From Limnobacter thiooxidans (GTDB lineage Bacteria; Pseudomonadota; Gammaproteobacteria; Burkholderiales; Burkholderiaceae_B), in contig NZ_AP028947.1 in the NCBI RefSeq assembly GCF_036323495.1, forward strand, positions 3,038,001 through 3,102,000: DNA of 64,000 bases, given 5' to 3'. Below the pieces are notes generated by a model, which was not told where the DNA came from, ran no database searches, and worked only from the letters and a program-made list of their open reading frames with translations. Positions 35,535 to 44,900 of this stretch are shown one piece after another. The position numbers and the translations under genes were made by a program. The stretch's first letter is position 1. Every line of letters starts with the position of its first letter.

Positions 35535-36771
35535 CTAAACGTTCCTGTAATTTCAAAGCAACTTCGCGGCCTTTTTTTGCTGTATATCTGCGTGTGTAAG
35601 TGGCAGCCATCCTCGAGTTGTCACTCCAACCTTGCTGGCTGTTGCGCGCCCTTTCCTCCACTGTTTCCGAGACACCCATAGCCTCAGCTTTCTCGGAAAA
35701 TCGCTCATTCCAGGTATGCCGCATGACATGACTTGTCAGTGTCATTGGCAAACCTGGAAAGACTGACCTCAACTGAAAAAAGACTTTGTCAATACTTGCA
35801 TGTGAGAGGGGCGCACCTTCGTCCGAAACAAAAATCTGAGGTACTGTTCTTGCCCTCTTGATTGCCCGCCTATCGTTATTAATGAAGTCCCATAGGGCCT
35901 TCATAACAGGTCGCGCTAATTCGATTTCTCGGTCGAATGTTTTGGTACATGGTTGAATCCGACGCGGGTCTTTTTCAGTATCGGCGCGTCTTAGAATTCG
36001 TAGCTTTGGCGCCTCCGCATTCAAATCCCCAATTTGAAGACCGAGTAGCTCACCACGTCGCATTCCAGAAGCCAACAATAAGACGATAAGCAACCAATTT
36101 CGCTTTCTGACATATCCTCTTGTCCACGGATTAAGAGATGACTCAGGATTAATAACTTCAAGTAGTCGATGTTGCTCCTGTTCACTTAACCCAATGCGGG
36201 CATTCAATTTCGCTCTTTTAGAAACAGTGGGGATATGCTCCCGAAACGCCTTCAATGCAAAACTTGTGCTCATTTCAAGCCGCTTTCGTTCAGCATCACA
36301 AAGCGTTGCGCCAACATAACCAGAGAAAAACTCTAAAAAATCGGAGATGTATCGGAGTCTAGAAGCTTGGGTGGCAGCATCAACAGAGGCCCGCGAGTCG
36401 GCCACTTTCGTCTTTCGTAAACCGATTCGAGAAATTCGAATAACGTTTGGTGTATTAGAGGTATCTTCTGTCAACTCTTCTAAATCCTCCACCCGATACT
36501 GTGCAGCTGAGGCCAACCTATCGAGTTCTGGCATTGTTAAAAAATTTCCATTACTGAGACGGTCAAGTAAGTCAATTTTGGCCCCAGCCAATTGACGGTA
36601 AAGCAACGCCAATGAGCAACAAACGAAATGGATTGTGTTTGCCGCGCGACCTCTAGTTCGATACTTCCGAAGATAAATTGTTACTTCATGTACAGGAGTT
36701 AACCCTGTCCTGCTCAATATGGAGTGATGCTCTCCATTTCTAAATCGAACACGCTTAGCCACAAAACTCAT
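35512..36771 (-). CDS. Tyrosine recombinase 1 of the trio (GinA-like)
   Basis: A 419-residue tyrosine recombinase, first gene of the operon. Catalytic residues visible: Arg in LLLASGMRRGELLGLQIGDL, His-x-x-Arg-His in TSHVMRHTWNERF, and the Tyr in RMAATYTRRYTAKKG. The N-terminal core-binding region includes TPVHEVTIYLRKYRTRGRAA. Three different recombinases in overlapping order plus a small fourth gene is the layout published for GInt islands (ginABCD) and, with different sizes, for Tn554-like and RIT elements. Starts ATG 36771; an AT-rich block with inverted repeats lies just upstream. Confidence 0.82.
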   Translation of the reverse strand: MSFVAKRVRFRNGEHHSILSRTGLTPVHEVTIYLRKYRTRGRAANTIHFVCCSLALLYRQLAGAKIDLLDRLSNGNFLTMPELDRLASAAQYRVEDLEELTEDTSNTPNVIRISRIGLRKTKVADSRASVDAATQASRLRYISDFLEFFSGYVGATLCDAERKRLEMSTSFALKAFREHIPTVSKRAKLNARIGLSEQEQHRLLEVINPESSLNPWTRGYVRKRNWLLIVLLLASGMRRGELLGLQIGDLNAEAPKLRILRRADTEKDPRRIQPCTKTFDREIELARPVMKALWDFINNDRRAIKRARTVPQIFVSDEGAPLSHASIDKVFFQLRSVFPGLPMTLTSHVMRHTWNERFSEKAEAMGVSETVEERARNSQQGWSDNSRMAATYTRRYTAKKGREVALKLQERLDALTNKN

Positions 36772-36832
36772 GATTTAACCACTAAATTAAATAACACGCA
36801 GTCCATTAACTCAATCTCTAACACTCAACCTA

Positions 36833-36857
36833 TTGATAATAAGAAATTTATTATCAA
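36833..36857. repeat. Inverted repeat 1 in the AT-rich block
   Basis: TTGATAATAA, loop GAAAT, TTATTATCAA: perfect 10-bp arms, about 60 bp upstream of the first recombinase start. Confidence 0.55.
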
Positions 36858-36923
36858 TCAAAAAATAAAAAGCCAAACCAAATTAAATCAATCAATCGCT
36901 TTTTAGGCGAACTTCAACTCAAA

Positions 36924-36939
36924 CCAATTTTTTAATTGG
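36924..36939. repeat. Inverted repeat 2 in the AT-rich block
   Basis: CCAATT, TTTT, AATTGG: perfect 6-bp arms around four T residues. Confidence 0.4.
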
Positions 36940-36990
36940 ATTTTTATATAGCTTTCCCTCGAACCATGCAACTAGAATTTCAAATAAATT

Positions 36991-37018
36991 AAAAATCTAT
37001 ACAAATGGATAGATTTTT
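36991..37018. repeat. Inverted repeat 3 in the AT-rich block
   Basis: AAAAATCTAT (36991-37000), ACAAATGG, ATAGATTTTT (37009-37018): perfect 10-bp arms with an 8-bp centre. With A and T tracts on both sides it could be a bidirectional terminator; the arm and spacer sizes also suit a tyrosine-recombinase core site. Confidence 0.5.
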
Positions 37019-37028
37019 TATTTGATAA

Positions 37029-37040
37029 ATCAAATTTGAT
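37029..37040. promoter_or_regulatory. Palindrome upstream of the hsd operon, possible operator
   Basis: ATCAAATTTGAT is a perfect 12-bp palindrome, with another TTTGAT copy just left of it, about 95 bp before the ribbon-helix-helix start and near a possible -10 (TATAGA, 37063-37068). Ribbon-helix-helix proteins usually bind such repeats and repress their own operon. Confidence 0.35.
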
Positions 37041-37133
37041 GGCAAAACACGTCTTCAAAAGCTATAGACAAAGAAAGCTAAGTCGGATAAAAAGAGATTG
37101 GTAAATAGGAAATAAATACAAGGACTATACGCA

Positions 37134-37319
37134 ATGGTCGAAAAAACCGAGCAGGTCAACATGAAGATGTCCGCTCAAGCCAAGAGGCTTCTCAAGCTGG
37201 CCGCAGAGAAGGAGCACCGCACGATGACCAACATGGTGGAATACCTGGTGTATGACTTCTGCGAAAAACGCGGAATAGTTGACCCCGAAGCAGATAAAAA
37301 AGACGAGCTCAGCTCTTGA
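37134..37319 (+). CDS. Ribbon-helix-helix (Arc-type) small protein
   Basis: A 61-residue protein. EQVNMKMSAQAKRLLKLAAE is the beta strand and first helix, HRTMTNMVEYLVYDFCEKRG the second helix of an Arc/CopG-type ribbon-helix-helix fold, followed by an acidic tail. Start ATG 37134 has AAGGAC nine bases upstream. It lies 49 bp before hsdM on the same strand, so it most likely controls expression of the type I restriction-modification operon. An antitoxin role is possible, but no toxin gene is adjacent. Confidence 0.7.
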   Translation: MVEKTEQVNMKMSAQAKRLLKLAAEKEHRTMTNMVEYLVYDFCEKRGIVDPEADKKDELSS

Positions 37320-37368
37320 GCCTTGCATGTGATAAACAACGAACCACTTATACCCTACAAGCATTTAC

Positions 37369-39321
37369 ATGACTAATCAAAACATCAGCTCTTTTATCTG
37401 GTCAGTTGCAGACCTTTTGCGCGGCAACTTCAAGCACTATGAGTTCGAAAAAATCATCCTTCCTTTCGTGGTATTGCGCCGCCTGGATTGCGTGATGGCG
37501 CCCACCAAGCCAGCTGTGCTTGCTGAATGGGAGAACAAGAAATTCCTGGGGGACGCCGCCAAAGCGTTCCTGATGCAAAAGTCGCAGCTTGGCTTTTACA
37601 ACACTTTCGGGATGGATTTGCAAACAATGATGGGCGACAGTGCCAACATCAAGCAAAACCTCATCAACTATGTAGGCTCGTTCTCAGAGAACGTCCGTGA
37701 CATCTTCGACAAGTTCAAATTCATCAACTTCATCGAAACACTGGATGCCAACAACCTGCTTTATTTGGTCGCGCAGAAGTTTGCTACCGTGGATTTGAGT
37801 CCAGCGGCCATTTCCAATATGGGCATGGGGTACCTGTTTGAAGAATTGATTCGCAAGTTTGCCGAAGCATCCAACCAGACCGCAGGAGAGCACTTTACCC
37901 CGCGTGAAGTTATCAAGTTGATGGTGAACCTCCTGTTCTCTGCCGATGAAGACGCATTGACAAAGCCTGGTGTGGTTCGCACCGTGTACGACCCGACAGC
38001 TGGTACAGGCGGCATGTTATCTGTCAGTGAAGAGAAGGTTTTTGAGCTCAACCCCAAGGCCCGCTTAGTGATGCACGGCCAGGAGCTGAACCCCGACACG
38101 TTTGCAATTTGCAAAGCGGACATGCTCATCAAGGGGCAGGACATCAACAACATCGTTTGGGGTAATACACTTTCTGAGGATGGACACGAAGGCACCAAAT
38201 TTGACTACATGCTGGCCAATCCACCGTTTGGCGTGGAATGGAAAAATGTCGAAGCTGCCGTTCGCAAGGAACACGAGACAAAGGGATTCGCCGGCAGGTT
38301 TGGGCCGGGGCTTCCCCGTGTGTCAGACGGCTCTTTGCTGTTCCTGATGCACTTGGTGGCTAAGATGCGGCCTATTGAAGAAGGCGGCAGCCGAATTGGT
38401 ATTGTTCTGAATGGCTCGCCTTTGTTTACCGGTGGCGCGGGCTCCGGCGAGTCCGAGATTCGGCGTTACGTGCTGGAACAAGACCTGGTGGAAGTTATCA
38501 TCGCATTGCCCACGGATATGTTCTACAACACGGGTATCTCCACCTACATCTGGGTACTTTCAAATCACAAGGCTCCGGAGCGGAAAGGCAAAGTTCAACT
38601 CATCAATGCCGCTGACTTCTTCCAAAAAATGCGCAAAAGCCTAGGTTCAAAGCGCAAAGAACTGAGCAACGAGCACATCGACCAAATCACCAAGTTGTAT
38701 GGTGAGTTTGTATCTTCTGAACACTCGCTTATTTTCGACAACGAGGACTTTGGCTACTCAACCATCACTGTTGAGCGACCCTTAAAACTTAAGTTTTCAG
38801 TTAGCCCGGACAAGGTGCAGTCGCTGCTGGCCGCTGGGCCTATCGCAAAACTCAGACCTGAGGACAAGCTTCGTCTCACGAATGTTTTGTCAACTTTTCC
38901 GGAAGGCAAGGTCTGGATGGACAGAGAAGAGTTTTTAAAAGACTTCAAGAAGGCATGCCCTGGACAGGGACTTTCTCTGGGGGCAGCCGCTTTGAAATCG
39001 GTTATTTCCGAGCTGGGTGAGCGCGATGAGGATGCTGCTGTGTGTAAAGACAGTAAAGGTCGCATTGAAGCGGACCCTGAACTGCGGGATACAGAAAACG
39101 TTCCATTAAAAGACGACATACAAGCTTACTTCGAGCGGGAAGTACTGCCACATGTGTCAGACGCTTGGATTGACCGAGATAAAACCAAGATTGGGTATGA
39201 GATTCCGTTCAATCGACACTTTTACAAATATGTCCCGCCTCGCTCTCTCGAAGAGATTGATGCGGACCTGAAGGCGGTGACTGCGGAGATTGTTGCACTG
39301 CTCGGAGATGTGGCCAAATGA
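37369..39321 (+). CDS. hsdM: Type I restriction-modification methyltransferase subunit HsdM
   Basis: A 650-residue adenine-N6 methyltransferase. N-terminal helical HsdM domain (ISSFIWSVADLLRGNFKHYE), then the catalytic domain: AGEHFTPREVIKLMVNLLF, YDPTAGTGGMLS (AdoMet motif I) and Asn284-Pro-Pro-Phe287 (LANPPFGVEW, motif IV). It is about 120 residues longer than E. coli HsdM, with an extra C-terminal region (residues ~480-650). Together with HsdS it methylates the recognition site; with HsdR it forms the restriction complex. Stop overlaps the hsdS start as ATGA. Confidence 0.95.
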   Translation: MTNQNISSFIWSVADLLRGNFKHYEFEKIILPFVVLRRLDCVMAPTKPAVLAEWENKKFLGDAAKAFLMQKSQLGFYNTFGMDLQTMMGDSANIKQNLINYVGSFSENVRDIFDKFKFINFIETLDANNLLYLVAQKFATVDLSPAAISNMGMGYLFEELIRKFAEASNQTAGEHFTPREVIKLMVNLLFSADEDALTKPGVVRTVYDPTAGTGGMLSVSEEKVFELNPKARLVMHGQELNPDTFAICKADMLIKGQDINNIVWGNTLSEDGHEGTKFDYMLANPPFGVEWKNVEAAVRKEHETKGFAGRFGPGLPRVSDGSLLFLMHLVAKMRPIEEGGSRIGIVLNGSPLFTGGAGSGESEIRRYVLEQDLVEVIIALPTDMFYNTGISTYIWVLSNHKAPERKGKVQLINAADFFQKMRKSLGSKRKELSNEHIDQITKLYGEFVSSEHSLIFDNEDFGYSTITVERPLKLKFSVSPDKVQSLLAAGPIAKLRPEDKLRLTNVLSTFPEGKVWMDREEFLKDFKKACPGQGLSLGAAALKSVISELGERDEDAAVCKDSKGRIEADPELRDTENVPLKDDIQAYFEREVLPHVSDAWIDRDKTKIGYEIPFNRHFYKYVPPRSLEEIDADLKAVTAEIVALLGDVAK

Positions 39322-40667
39322 ATAATGCGCCTCTATTTTCGTATAAACGTGTTGGTTCTCTAGTTAGGCTCCTTAATGGACACCCATTTGACTCGACCAA
39401 CTTTCATCACGAGGGTATGCCACTGGTTAGAATTCGTGATATTGGGAAGACTAAAACGGAGTTGTCATATCGAGGTGATTTCCCCTCGACTGCACTCATC
39501 ACAACCAAGGACGTTTTAGTTGGTATGGACGGGGATTTTAATATAGGTAGATGGAAAGGAAACACTGCGGCCCTTCTAAATCAACGTTGTTTGGCTCTGC
39601 GTCACTCAGATACGATTATTTTGAATTATCTTGAGTACTTGTTGCCCAAACACTTACAAGAAATCAATGATTTAACCTATGCCACTACAGTTAAACATCT
39701 TTCAAGTTCCCAGGTTGCAAAGTTGAGGGTGTTTGTGCCAGAAGAGCGTAATTTGCTGCTCAAGGTCGTGGCTTTCTTAAATCGCGAAACCGCTAAGATT
39801 GACAGCTTGATTGCCAAGCAGGAACGTCTGATTGAGCTTATCCAAGAAAATCAACAAGCTGTCATCAGCCGAGCCATTACAAAGGGTCTCGACTCTAATG
39901 TGAAAATGAAGGTTAGCGGGATTGGTTGGTTAGGGGATGTGCCGGAGCATTGGGTCATCACAAAAATAAAATATATTAAATCCCCAAGTGCAAACTCTTT
40001 TGTAGACGGGCCGTTCGGCAGTAATCTGAAGTCAGAGCACTTCGTTGAAGATGGCGAGGTACTGGTTATAGAAAGTAACTTTGCGACAACAGGCAACCTG
40101 TTTGAACAAGAGTTGAAAAAAATTTCTCAGCAGCATTTTGAAACCATAAAGCGAAGTGAAGTTAGTGCGGGAGATATTGTGATAGCAAAGATTGGTGCTC
40201 GTTTTGGAAGTGCAGCAATACTCCCACCTCTTTCAAAACAAGCAGTCGTATCAGGCAACTCCCTCAAACTCAATTCCTGTGACCGACTAACCAGCAATCG
40301 TTGGATTGTCCGACAGCTGAACTGGCTGAAGTGGGTAGGCCAGATTGATTTGTTGGTAAACGGAAGTGCCCAGCCAGCCCTCTCGCTCGGGGGGATGAAT
40401 ACTCTTGTAACTTTACTTCCTCCTATTAAGGAGCAGTCAACAATTCTTGATTACATTGAGGAAAAGGAAAATCAATTCAGACTGCTTATGGACAAAGCTA
40501 TTACTTCTATCAAACTGCTGAAAGAACACCGCCAAGCCCTTATTTCCGCAGCGGTTACCGGCGAGATTGACGTAGGCAACTTGGTCACCGATGAAGAAGT
40601 TGCGATGCTAGAGCGAGCCAGCGAATCTGAATTGAACATCGGCGAAGCCACAGGTGACGAGGAATGA
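39318..40667 (+). CDS. hsdS: Type I restriction-modification specificity subunit HsdS
   Basis: A 449-residue DNA-recognition subunit with two target-recognition domains, each followed by a helical spacer. The first TRD spans about 10-150 and ends with the conserved helix (LNRETAKIDSLIAKQERLIE, LIQENQQAVISRAITKGLD); the second starts at GIGWLGDVPEHWVITKIKYI and its helix is KLLKEHRQALISAAVTGEID. The mirror-like repeat of LIxENxQAxIS / LLKEHRQALIS marks the two half-subunits. Both junctions (hsdM, and the next gene) are 4-bp ATGA overlaps. TRD sequence is normally unique to each system, so the target site cannot be read off. Confidence 0.92.
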   Translation: MNNAPLFSYKRVGSLVRLLNGHPFDSTNFHHEGMPLVRIRDIGKTKTELSYRGDFPSTALITTKDVLVGMDGDFNIGRWKGNTAALLNQRCLALRHSDTIILNYLEYLLPKHLQEINDLTYATTVKHLSSSQVAKLRVFVPEERNLLLKVVAFLNRETAKIDSLIAKQERLIELIQENQQAVISRAITKGLDSNVKMKVSGIGWLGDVPEHWVITKIKYIKSPSANSFVDGPFGSNLKSEHFVEDGEVLVIESNFATTGNLFEQELKKISQQHFETIKRSEVSAGDIVIAKIGARFGSAAILPPLSKQAVVSGNSLKLNSCDRLTSNRWIVRQLNWLKWVGQIDLLVNGSAQPALSLGGMNTLVTLLPPIKEQSTILDYIEEKENQFRLLMDKAITSIKLLKEHRQALISAAVTGEIDVGNLVTDEEVAMLERASESELNIGEATGDEE

Positions 40668-41911
40668 CGGAATCCACCGCATTTGTTGAAATTAAGGGTT
40701 ATAGGGAGGCGTTAATTAGGTTCTCCTCTTTGCACGAAATCAAGACCCATGTTGAGGCGGAACTAACATTTCTTGCTGGCCTTAACCTCCCTCCGAGCCC
40801 TATGTATCGAGGCGGTCAAGAACCAATCGGGCATGTAAATCAGTTGTTGTCCAACATTCAAAGTTACATAGCCCAAGCCTTGTCTCAAGAAAGCGCTAAC
40901 GGGTTCGACGCTGCGAATCCTCCCGAGGCTTGGAAGAGGGCTATAGCCGACACAAAAAACGGGCTACATTCTTTATATGTCAAATCAAAGTATCCCTATA
41001 AAACCGATGTTCGACGTGCTGCTTTGGTCAAGCTTTGCCAGCAGTCTCCGAACGGGCAATTTAAAAGAGGTTTGTTGGAATCCCTAATTTACTTAGACTC
41101 CAATAATGGCGAGCTTGGCGATGCCTCAAGGTTTCCTGACATTCAAGCAGGTCGATTAGTGGGTTGGATGATTGAACATGGAATCATTCCAGAAGGTAAG
41201 CTTGCACTAGAGAAGGCCAAAACTCTTCTCACGCTAACCACCTACTATGACAACGCAAGAAAAGAACTCGAAGATTTAATCGAGAAAAATTCTCAGCATC
41301 GTTCCGCAGAGAACCTAGCTCAAGCCCAGTTTCTGGAAAAAACCAATAAAACAGTCGATACAAAAATTGAGGAAGTAGGCAAGAAGCTGAATTCCTTTCT
41401 AGAAGAACAGACCAAAGAAATTGAGCAATTTAAAAATGCAGTTCAAAAAGAACTTGCCCTCCAGGCGCCAGTTAAATATTGGACTGATAAGAAAACACGT
41501 CATGAAAACGCACAAAAGACCGCATACCGCTGGTTGTGTGTGCTGGGTGTAATTTCTGCTGTTGGAGTGGCGTTAGCCGGGTGGAAACTAGTTCCTTTCT
41601 ACGGTGATATCAAAAATGTAAATTTATTGTTCTCAGCTCTAGTTTTGGTGGTGATTACAGGAATGACTTGGGTAGTCAAAACAGTCATGAGGGTATACCT
41701 GACCAACATACACTTGATGCATGACGCCGAAGAGCGCTTGGCAATGATTAACTCCTACCTTGCGTTGATGAAAACTGAGCATCCTCTTCAAGGGGATTCA
41801 CTTGCACCGGTCCTAACCGCACTTTTCAGACCCGCCAGTGACGGGATTGTGAAGGATGAGCCCCTCCCGTTGAATCTGCTCGAGTTGATTCGACCTGGCG
41901 CTACAAAATAA
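40664..41911 (+). CDS. Membrane coiled-coil protein inside the hsd operon (DUF6161-like)
   Basis: A 415-residue protein not part of a standard type I system. Residues 1-190 are soluble and unassigned. Residues about 200-280 are a coiled coil (KTVDTKIEEVGKKLNSFLEE). Then KYWTDKKTRHENAQKTAYRW leads into two membrane helices, about 290-310 and 320-342. A conserved-looking cytoplasmic end follows (LTNIHLMHDAEERLAMINSY). The C-terminal half resembles the DUF6161 family from memory. It starts in an ATGA overlap with hsdS and ends 39 bp before hsdR, so it is made with the restriction enzyme. It may tether the complex to the membrane or be a separate defence effector; both are inference. Confidence 0.7.
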   Translation: MTESTAFVEIKGYREALIRFSSLHEIKTHVEAELTFLAGLNLPPSPMYRGGQEPIGHVNQLLSNIQSYIAQALSQESANGFDAANPPEAWKRAIADTKNGLHSLYVKSKYPYKTDVRRAALVKLCQQSPNGQFKRGLLESLIYLDSNNGELGDASRFPDIQAGRLVGWMIEHGIIPEGKLALEKAKTLLTLTTYYDNARKELEDLIEKNSQHRSAENLAQAQFLEKTNKTVDTKIEEVGKKLNSFLEEQTKEIEQFKNAVQKELALQAPVKYWTDKKTRHENAQKTAYRWLCVLGVISAVGVALAGWKLVPFYGDIKNVNLLFSALVLVVITGMTWVVKTVMRVYLTNIHLMHDAEERLAMINSYLALMKTEHPLQGDSLAPVLTALFRPASDGIVKDEPLPLNLLELIRPGATK

Positions 41912-41950
41912 TCTGGATTGCTACACATACAACTCTAAAACTATCCTCTC

Positions 41951-44900
41951 ATGTCAAACATTCATAAAGAACTGCACTTCGAAAAAGAGATTTGCGCTCA
42001 GCTAAAAGCACAGGGCTGGCTGCACTCCGAGGGAGATGCAGGCTACGACGCTGAAAAAGCTCTTTTCCCAGAAGACTTGCTGTGGTGGGTACAAGAAACC
42101 CAACCCCAAGCGTGGGCCAAAATCAAAGCCATGCACAATGGCCAGTCGGAAAAGAAGCTGCTCGAACGTGTGGTGAAGGTCCTTCAAGCAGATGGCACCT
42201 TGTCTGTGGTTCGCCATGGGTTCAAGGACGTGTCCTCTGGTCGCATTTCTTTGTGTCAGTTCAAGCCTGCAACATCGCTGAACCCTGCCACGCTTGCAGA
42301 CTACGGCAAGGTGCGCCTGCGGGTCATGCAGCAGGTTCATTATTCCCTGCACAATCGTAATTCCATCGACCTGGTGTTCTTTGTTAACGGCATACCCGTG
42401 GCCACCATGGAGTTGAAAACTGACTTCACGCAAACCATTGATGATGCAGTAAAGCAGTACAAGTTTGACCGGCCGCCGAAAGACCCAGTAAGCAAAGCTG
42501 AGGAACCCCTCTTGGCCTTTAAGCGCGGCGCATTGGTCCACTTCGCTGTAAGCACTGAAGAAGTGCAAATGACCACCAAGCTAGAAGGCCCCGGAACCAC
42601 CTTCCTGCCTTTTAACCTGGGCAACAACGGTGGCAAAGGAAACCCGGACAATCCAAACGGATTCAAAACTGAATACCTCTGGGAAAAGGTGCTCCATCGC
42701 GACAGCTTCTTGGACATCATTGGTCGCTTCGTTCACTTGCAGCGCAAAGACAGCGTGGACAAGAAAACAGGAAAGAAGGTCACCAAGCTGTCCATGATTT
42801 TCCCGCGCTTTCATCAGCTTGAAGGCGTGACCCAATTGATTGCCGCTGCCAAGGTTGAAGGTCCGGGAAACAAGTACCTCATTCAGCATTCTGCCGGCTC
42901 TGGCAAGACCAACACTATTTCGTGGACTGCCCACCAGTTGGCAAGCCTGCATGACGCGGCCAACAAAAAGGTCTTCGATAGTGTGATTGTGGTCACTGAC
43001 CGCACGGTGCTGGATGACCAGTTACAAGATGCCATTTATCAGTTTGAGCACAAGCACGGGGTTGTGGCCTGCATCAAGTCGCAGCCGGGTGACTCAAAGT
43101 CTGCGCAATTGGCACAGGCCTTGAAAGACAAAACGCCTGTCATCATCGTGACCATTCAGACTTTCCCCTTCGTGGTGGATGCATTGGCAGATGTGACACT
43201 GAAAGGTCGGTCCTACGCCATCATTGCAGATGAGGCGCACACCTCTCAAACAGGCAGTGCAGCCAAGAAAGTTAAATCCATCTTGTCGCCGGCCGAACAG
43301 GCGGAGCTGGAAGACGGCGGGGACTTGGACATTGAAGCGCTGTTGGCTGCCGAAATGGCTGCCCGGGCCCAACCCAAAAACATCAGTTATTTTGCGTTCA
43401 CGGCCACTCCGAAATCCAAAACCATGGAGTTGTTCGGACGTGTTGGCGCATCTGGCAAGCCCGAACCCTTCCATGTGTACACCATGCAGCAGGCCATTGA
43501 AGAAGGCTTCATTCTGGATGTACTCAAGAACTACACGCCCTACAAAGTAGCCTTCAAGATTGCTCACAACGGCCAAGATTACGACAGCGAAACGGTGAAC
43601 AAATCTGAGGCCCTGAAGAGCCTTATGAATTGGGTTCGCCTGCACCCCTACAACATCGCCCAAAAAGTGGCGGTGATTGTAGAGCACTTCAAGACCAACG
43701 TTGCGTGGCGACTTGGTGGCAAAGCCAAGGCAATGGTTGTTACTGGCTCGCGCAAAGAAGCTGTTCGTTACAAAGTGGCCATTGACAAGTACATCACTGA
43801 TAAGGCGGCTCAAGACCCCAGCTACAAAGCATTGCAGGCGATGGTTGCCTTTTCTGGTCAAGTGATTGACCCAGATACCGGCCCAGGCGAGTTCACCGAA
43901 ACGAACATGAACCCAGGGCTGAACGGCCGCGAGATGCGAGAGGCTTTTGCTGAAGACGAATACCAAGTGATGATTGTTGCTAACAAGTACCAGACAGGCT
44001 TTGACCAGCCGCTGCTCGTCTCCATGTATGTGGATAAAAAGCTGTCAGGTGTTGCTGCTGTGCAAACCCTCTCTCGCCTGAATCGTACCCACCCTGGCAA
44101 GGATGTGACTTTTGTTATCGATTTTGTAAACAAGCCAGATGAGATTCTTGAGGCGTTCGTGCCGTATTTCAAGACAGCTGCGCTTTCGGACGTCTCCGAC
44201 CCGAACGTGATTCATGACCTGCAATCCAAGCTGGATGCCGCTCTGATTTATACCGCGCAGGAAGTCGACTACCTCGTGAAGGTGTATTTCAACAAACCAA
44301 CTCAGGCAGCAGTAAGCAAATGCTTGCAGCCGGCTCAAAGCAGATTCCGAGATGGACTGAAAGCAGCAATTGCAGCCAATGATTTGCCTGAAATCGAAAG
44401 GTTGGAAGGATTCAAGAAAGATGTCATTACGTTTGTGCGCATCTATGACTTCTTGTCTCAAATCATCAACTACGACGACAGTGAGTTAGAAAAGAGAAGC
44501 ATCTTTTTGAAGCTTCTAAGCCGCTTGCTCAAGTCGTCAGTGGATTTGGAAACAATCGACCTTTCCGATGTGGAGTTGACTCACTATCAACTGCGTAGCA
44601 AGGGTCTTCAGAACATCCCCTTGACCAAGGCAGACCCCAAGGCATTGGACCCGGCTTTCACTGACCTGGGAACCACTAAGCCGCCCAAGAATGATGAAGA
44701 GGCGCTTTTTGCAGAAATCATCGAACGAGTTAACAAGCTATTCGAAGGTGACCAGCTCACCGATGCCGATGCCGTGGCTGTGTTCAATCATGTGGCAGGC
44801 AAGATGCTTGAGAACGAAAACCTGATGGAGCAGGCCAAGGCCAACTCGGAGCAGCAGTTTGGAGCAAGCCCTGATTTCAAGAAAGTGTTAGAAGAAGCAG

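Larger units (their letters stand above)
36772..37133. other. AT-rich non-coding block with three perfect inverted repeats
   Basis: 362 bp without a credible gene, far more AT-rich than its neighbours. It lies between the divergent starts of the recombinase operon and the hsd operon. It contains the three repeats listed separately, and a 12-bp palindrome near the ribbon-helix-helix gene. It must hold the promoters of both operons and may hold the island's recombination site. Confidence 0.6.

Noticed and set aside
36724..36906. A 60-codon plus-strand frame in the AT-rich block
   Set aside because: Composition is Asn/Ser/Lys/Ile-rich as expected from AT-rich DNA, with no ribosome site, and it spans an inverted repeat.
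25784..36971. CCATGCAA present near both ends of the recombinase element (25784 and 36964) as an attachment duplication
   Set aside because: Only eight bases match and the flanks diverge; expected by chance over this distance.
43094..43966. A 290-codon open frame antisense to hsdR
   Set aside because: hsdR motifs run through this stretch without a break; the antisense frame has no domain pattern.
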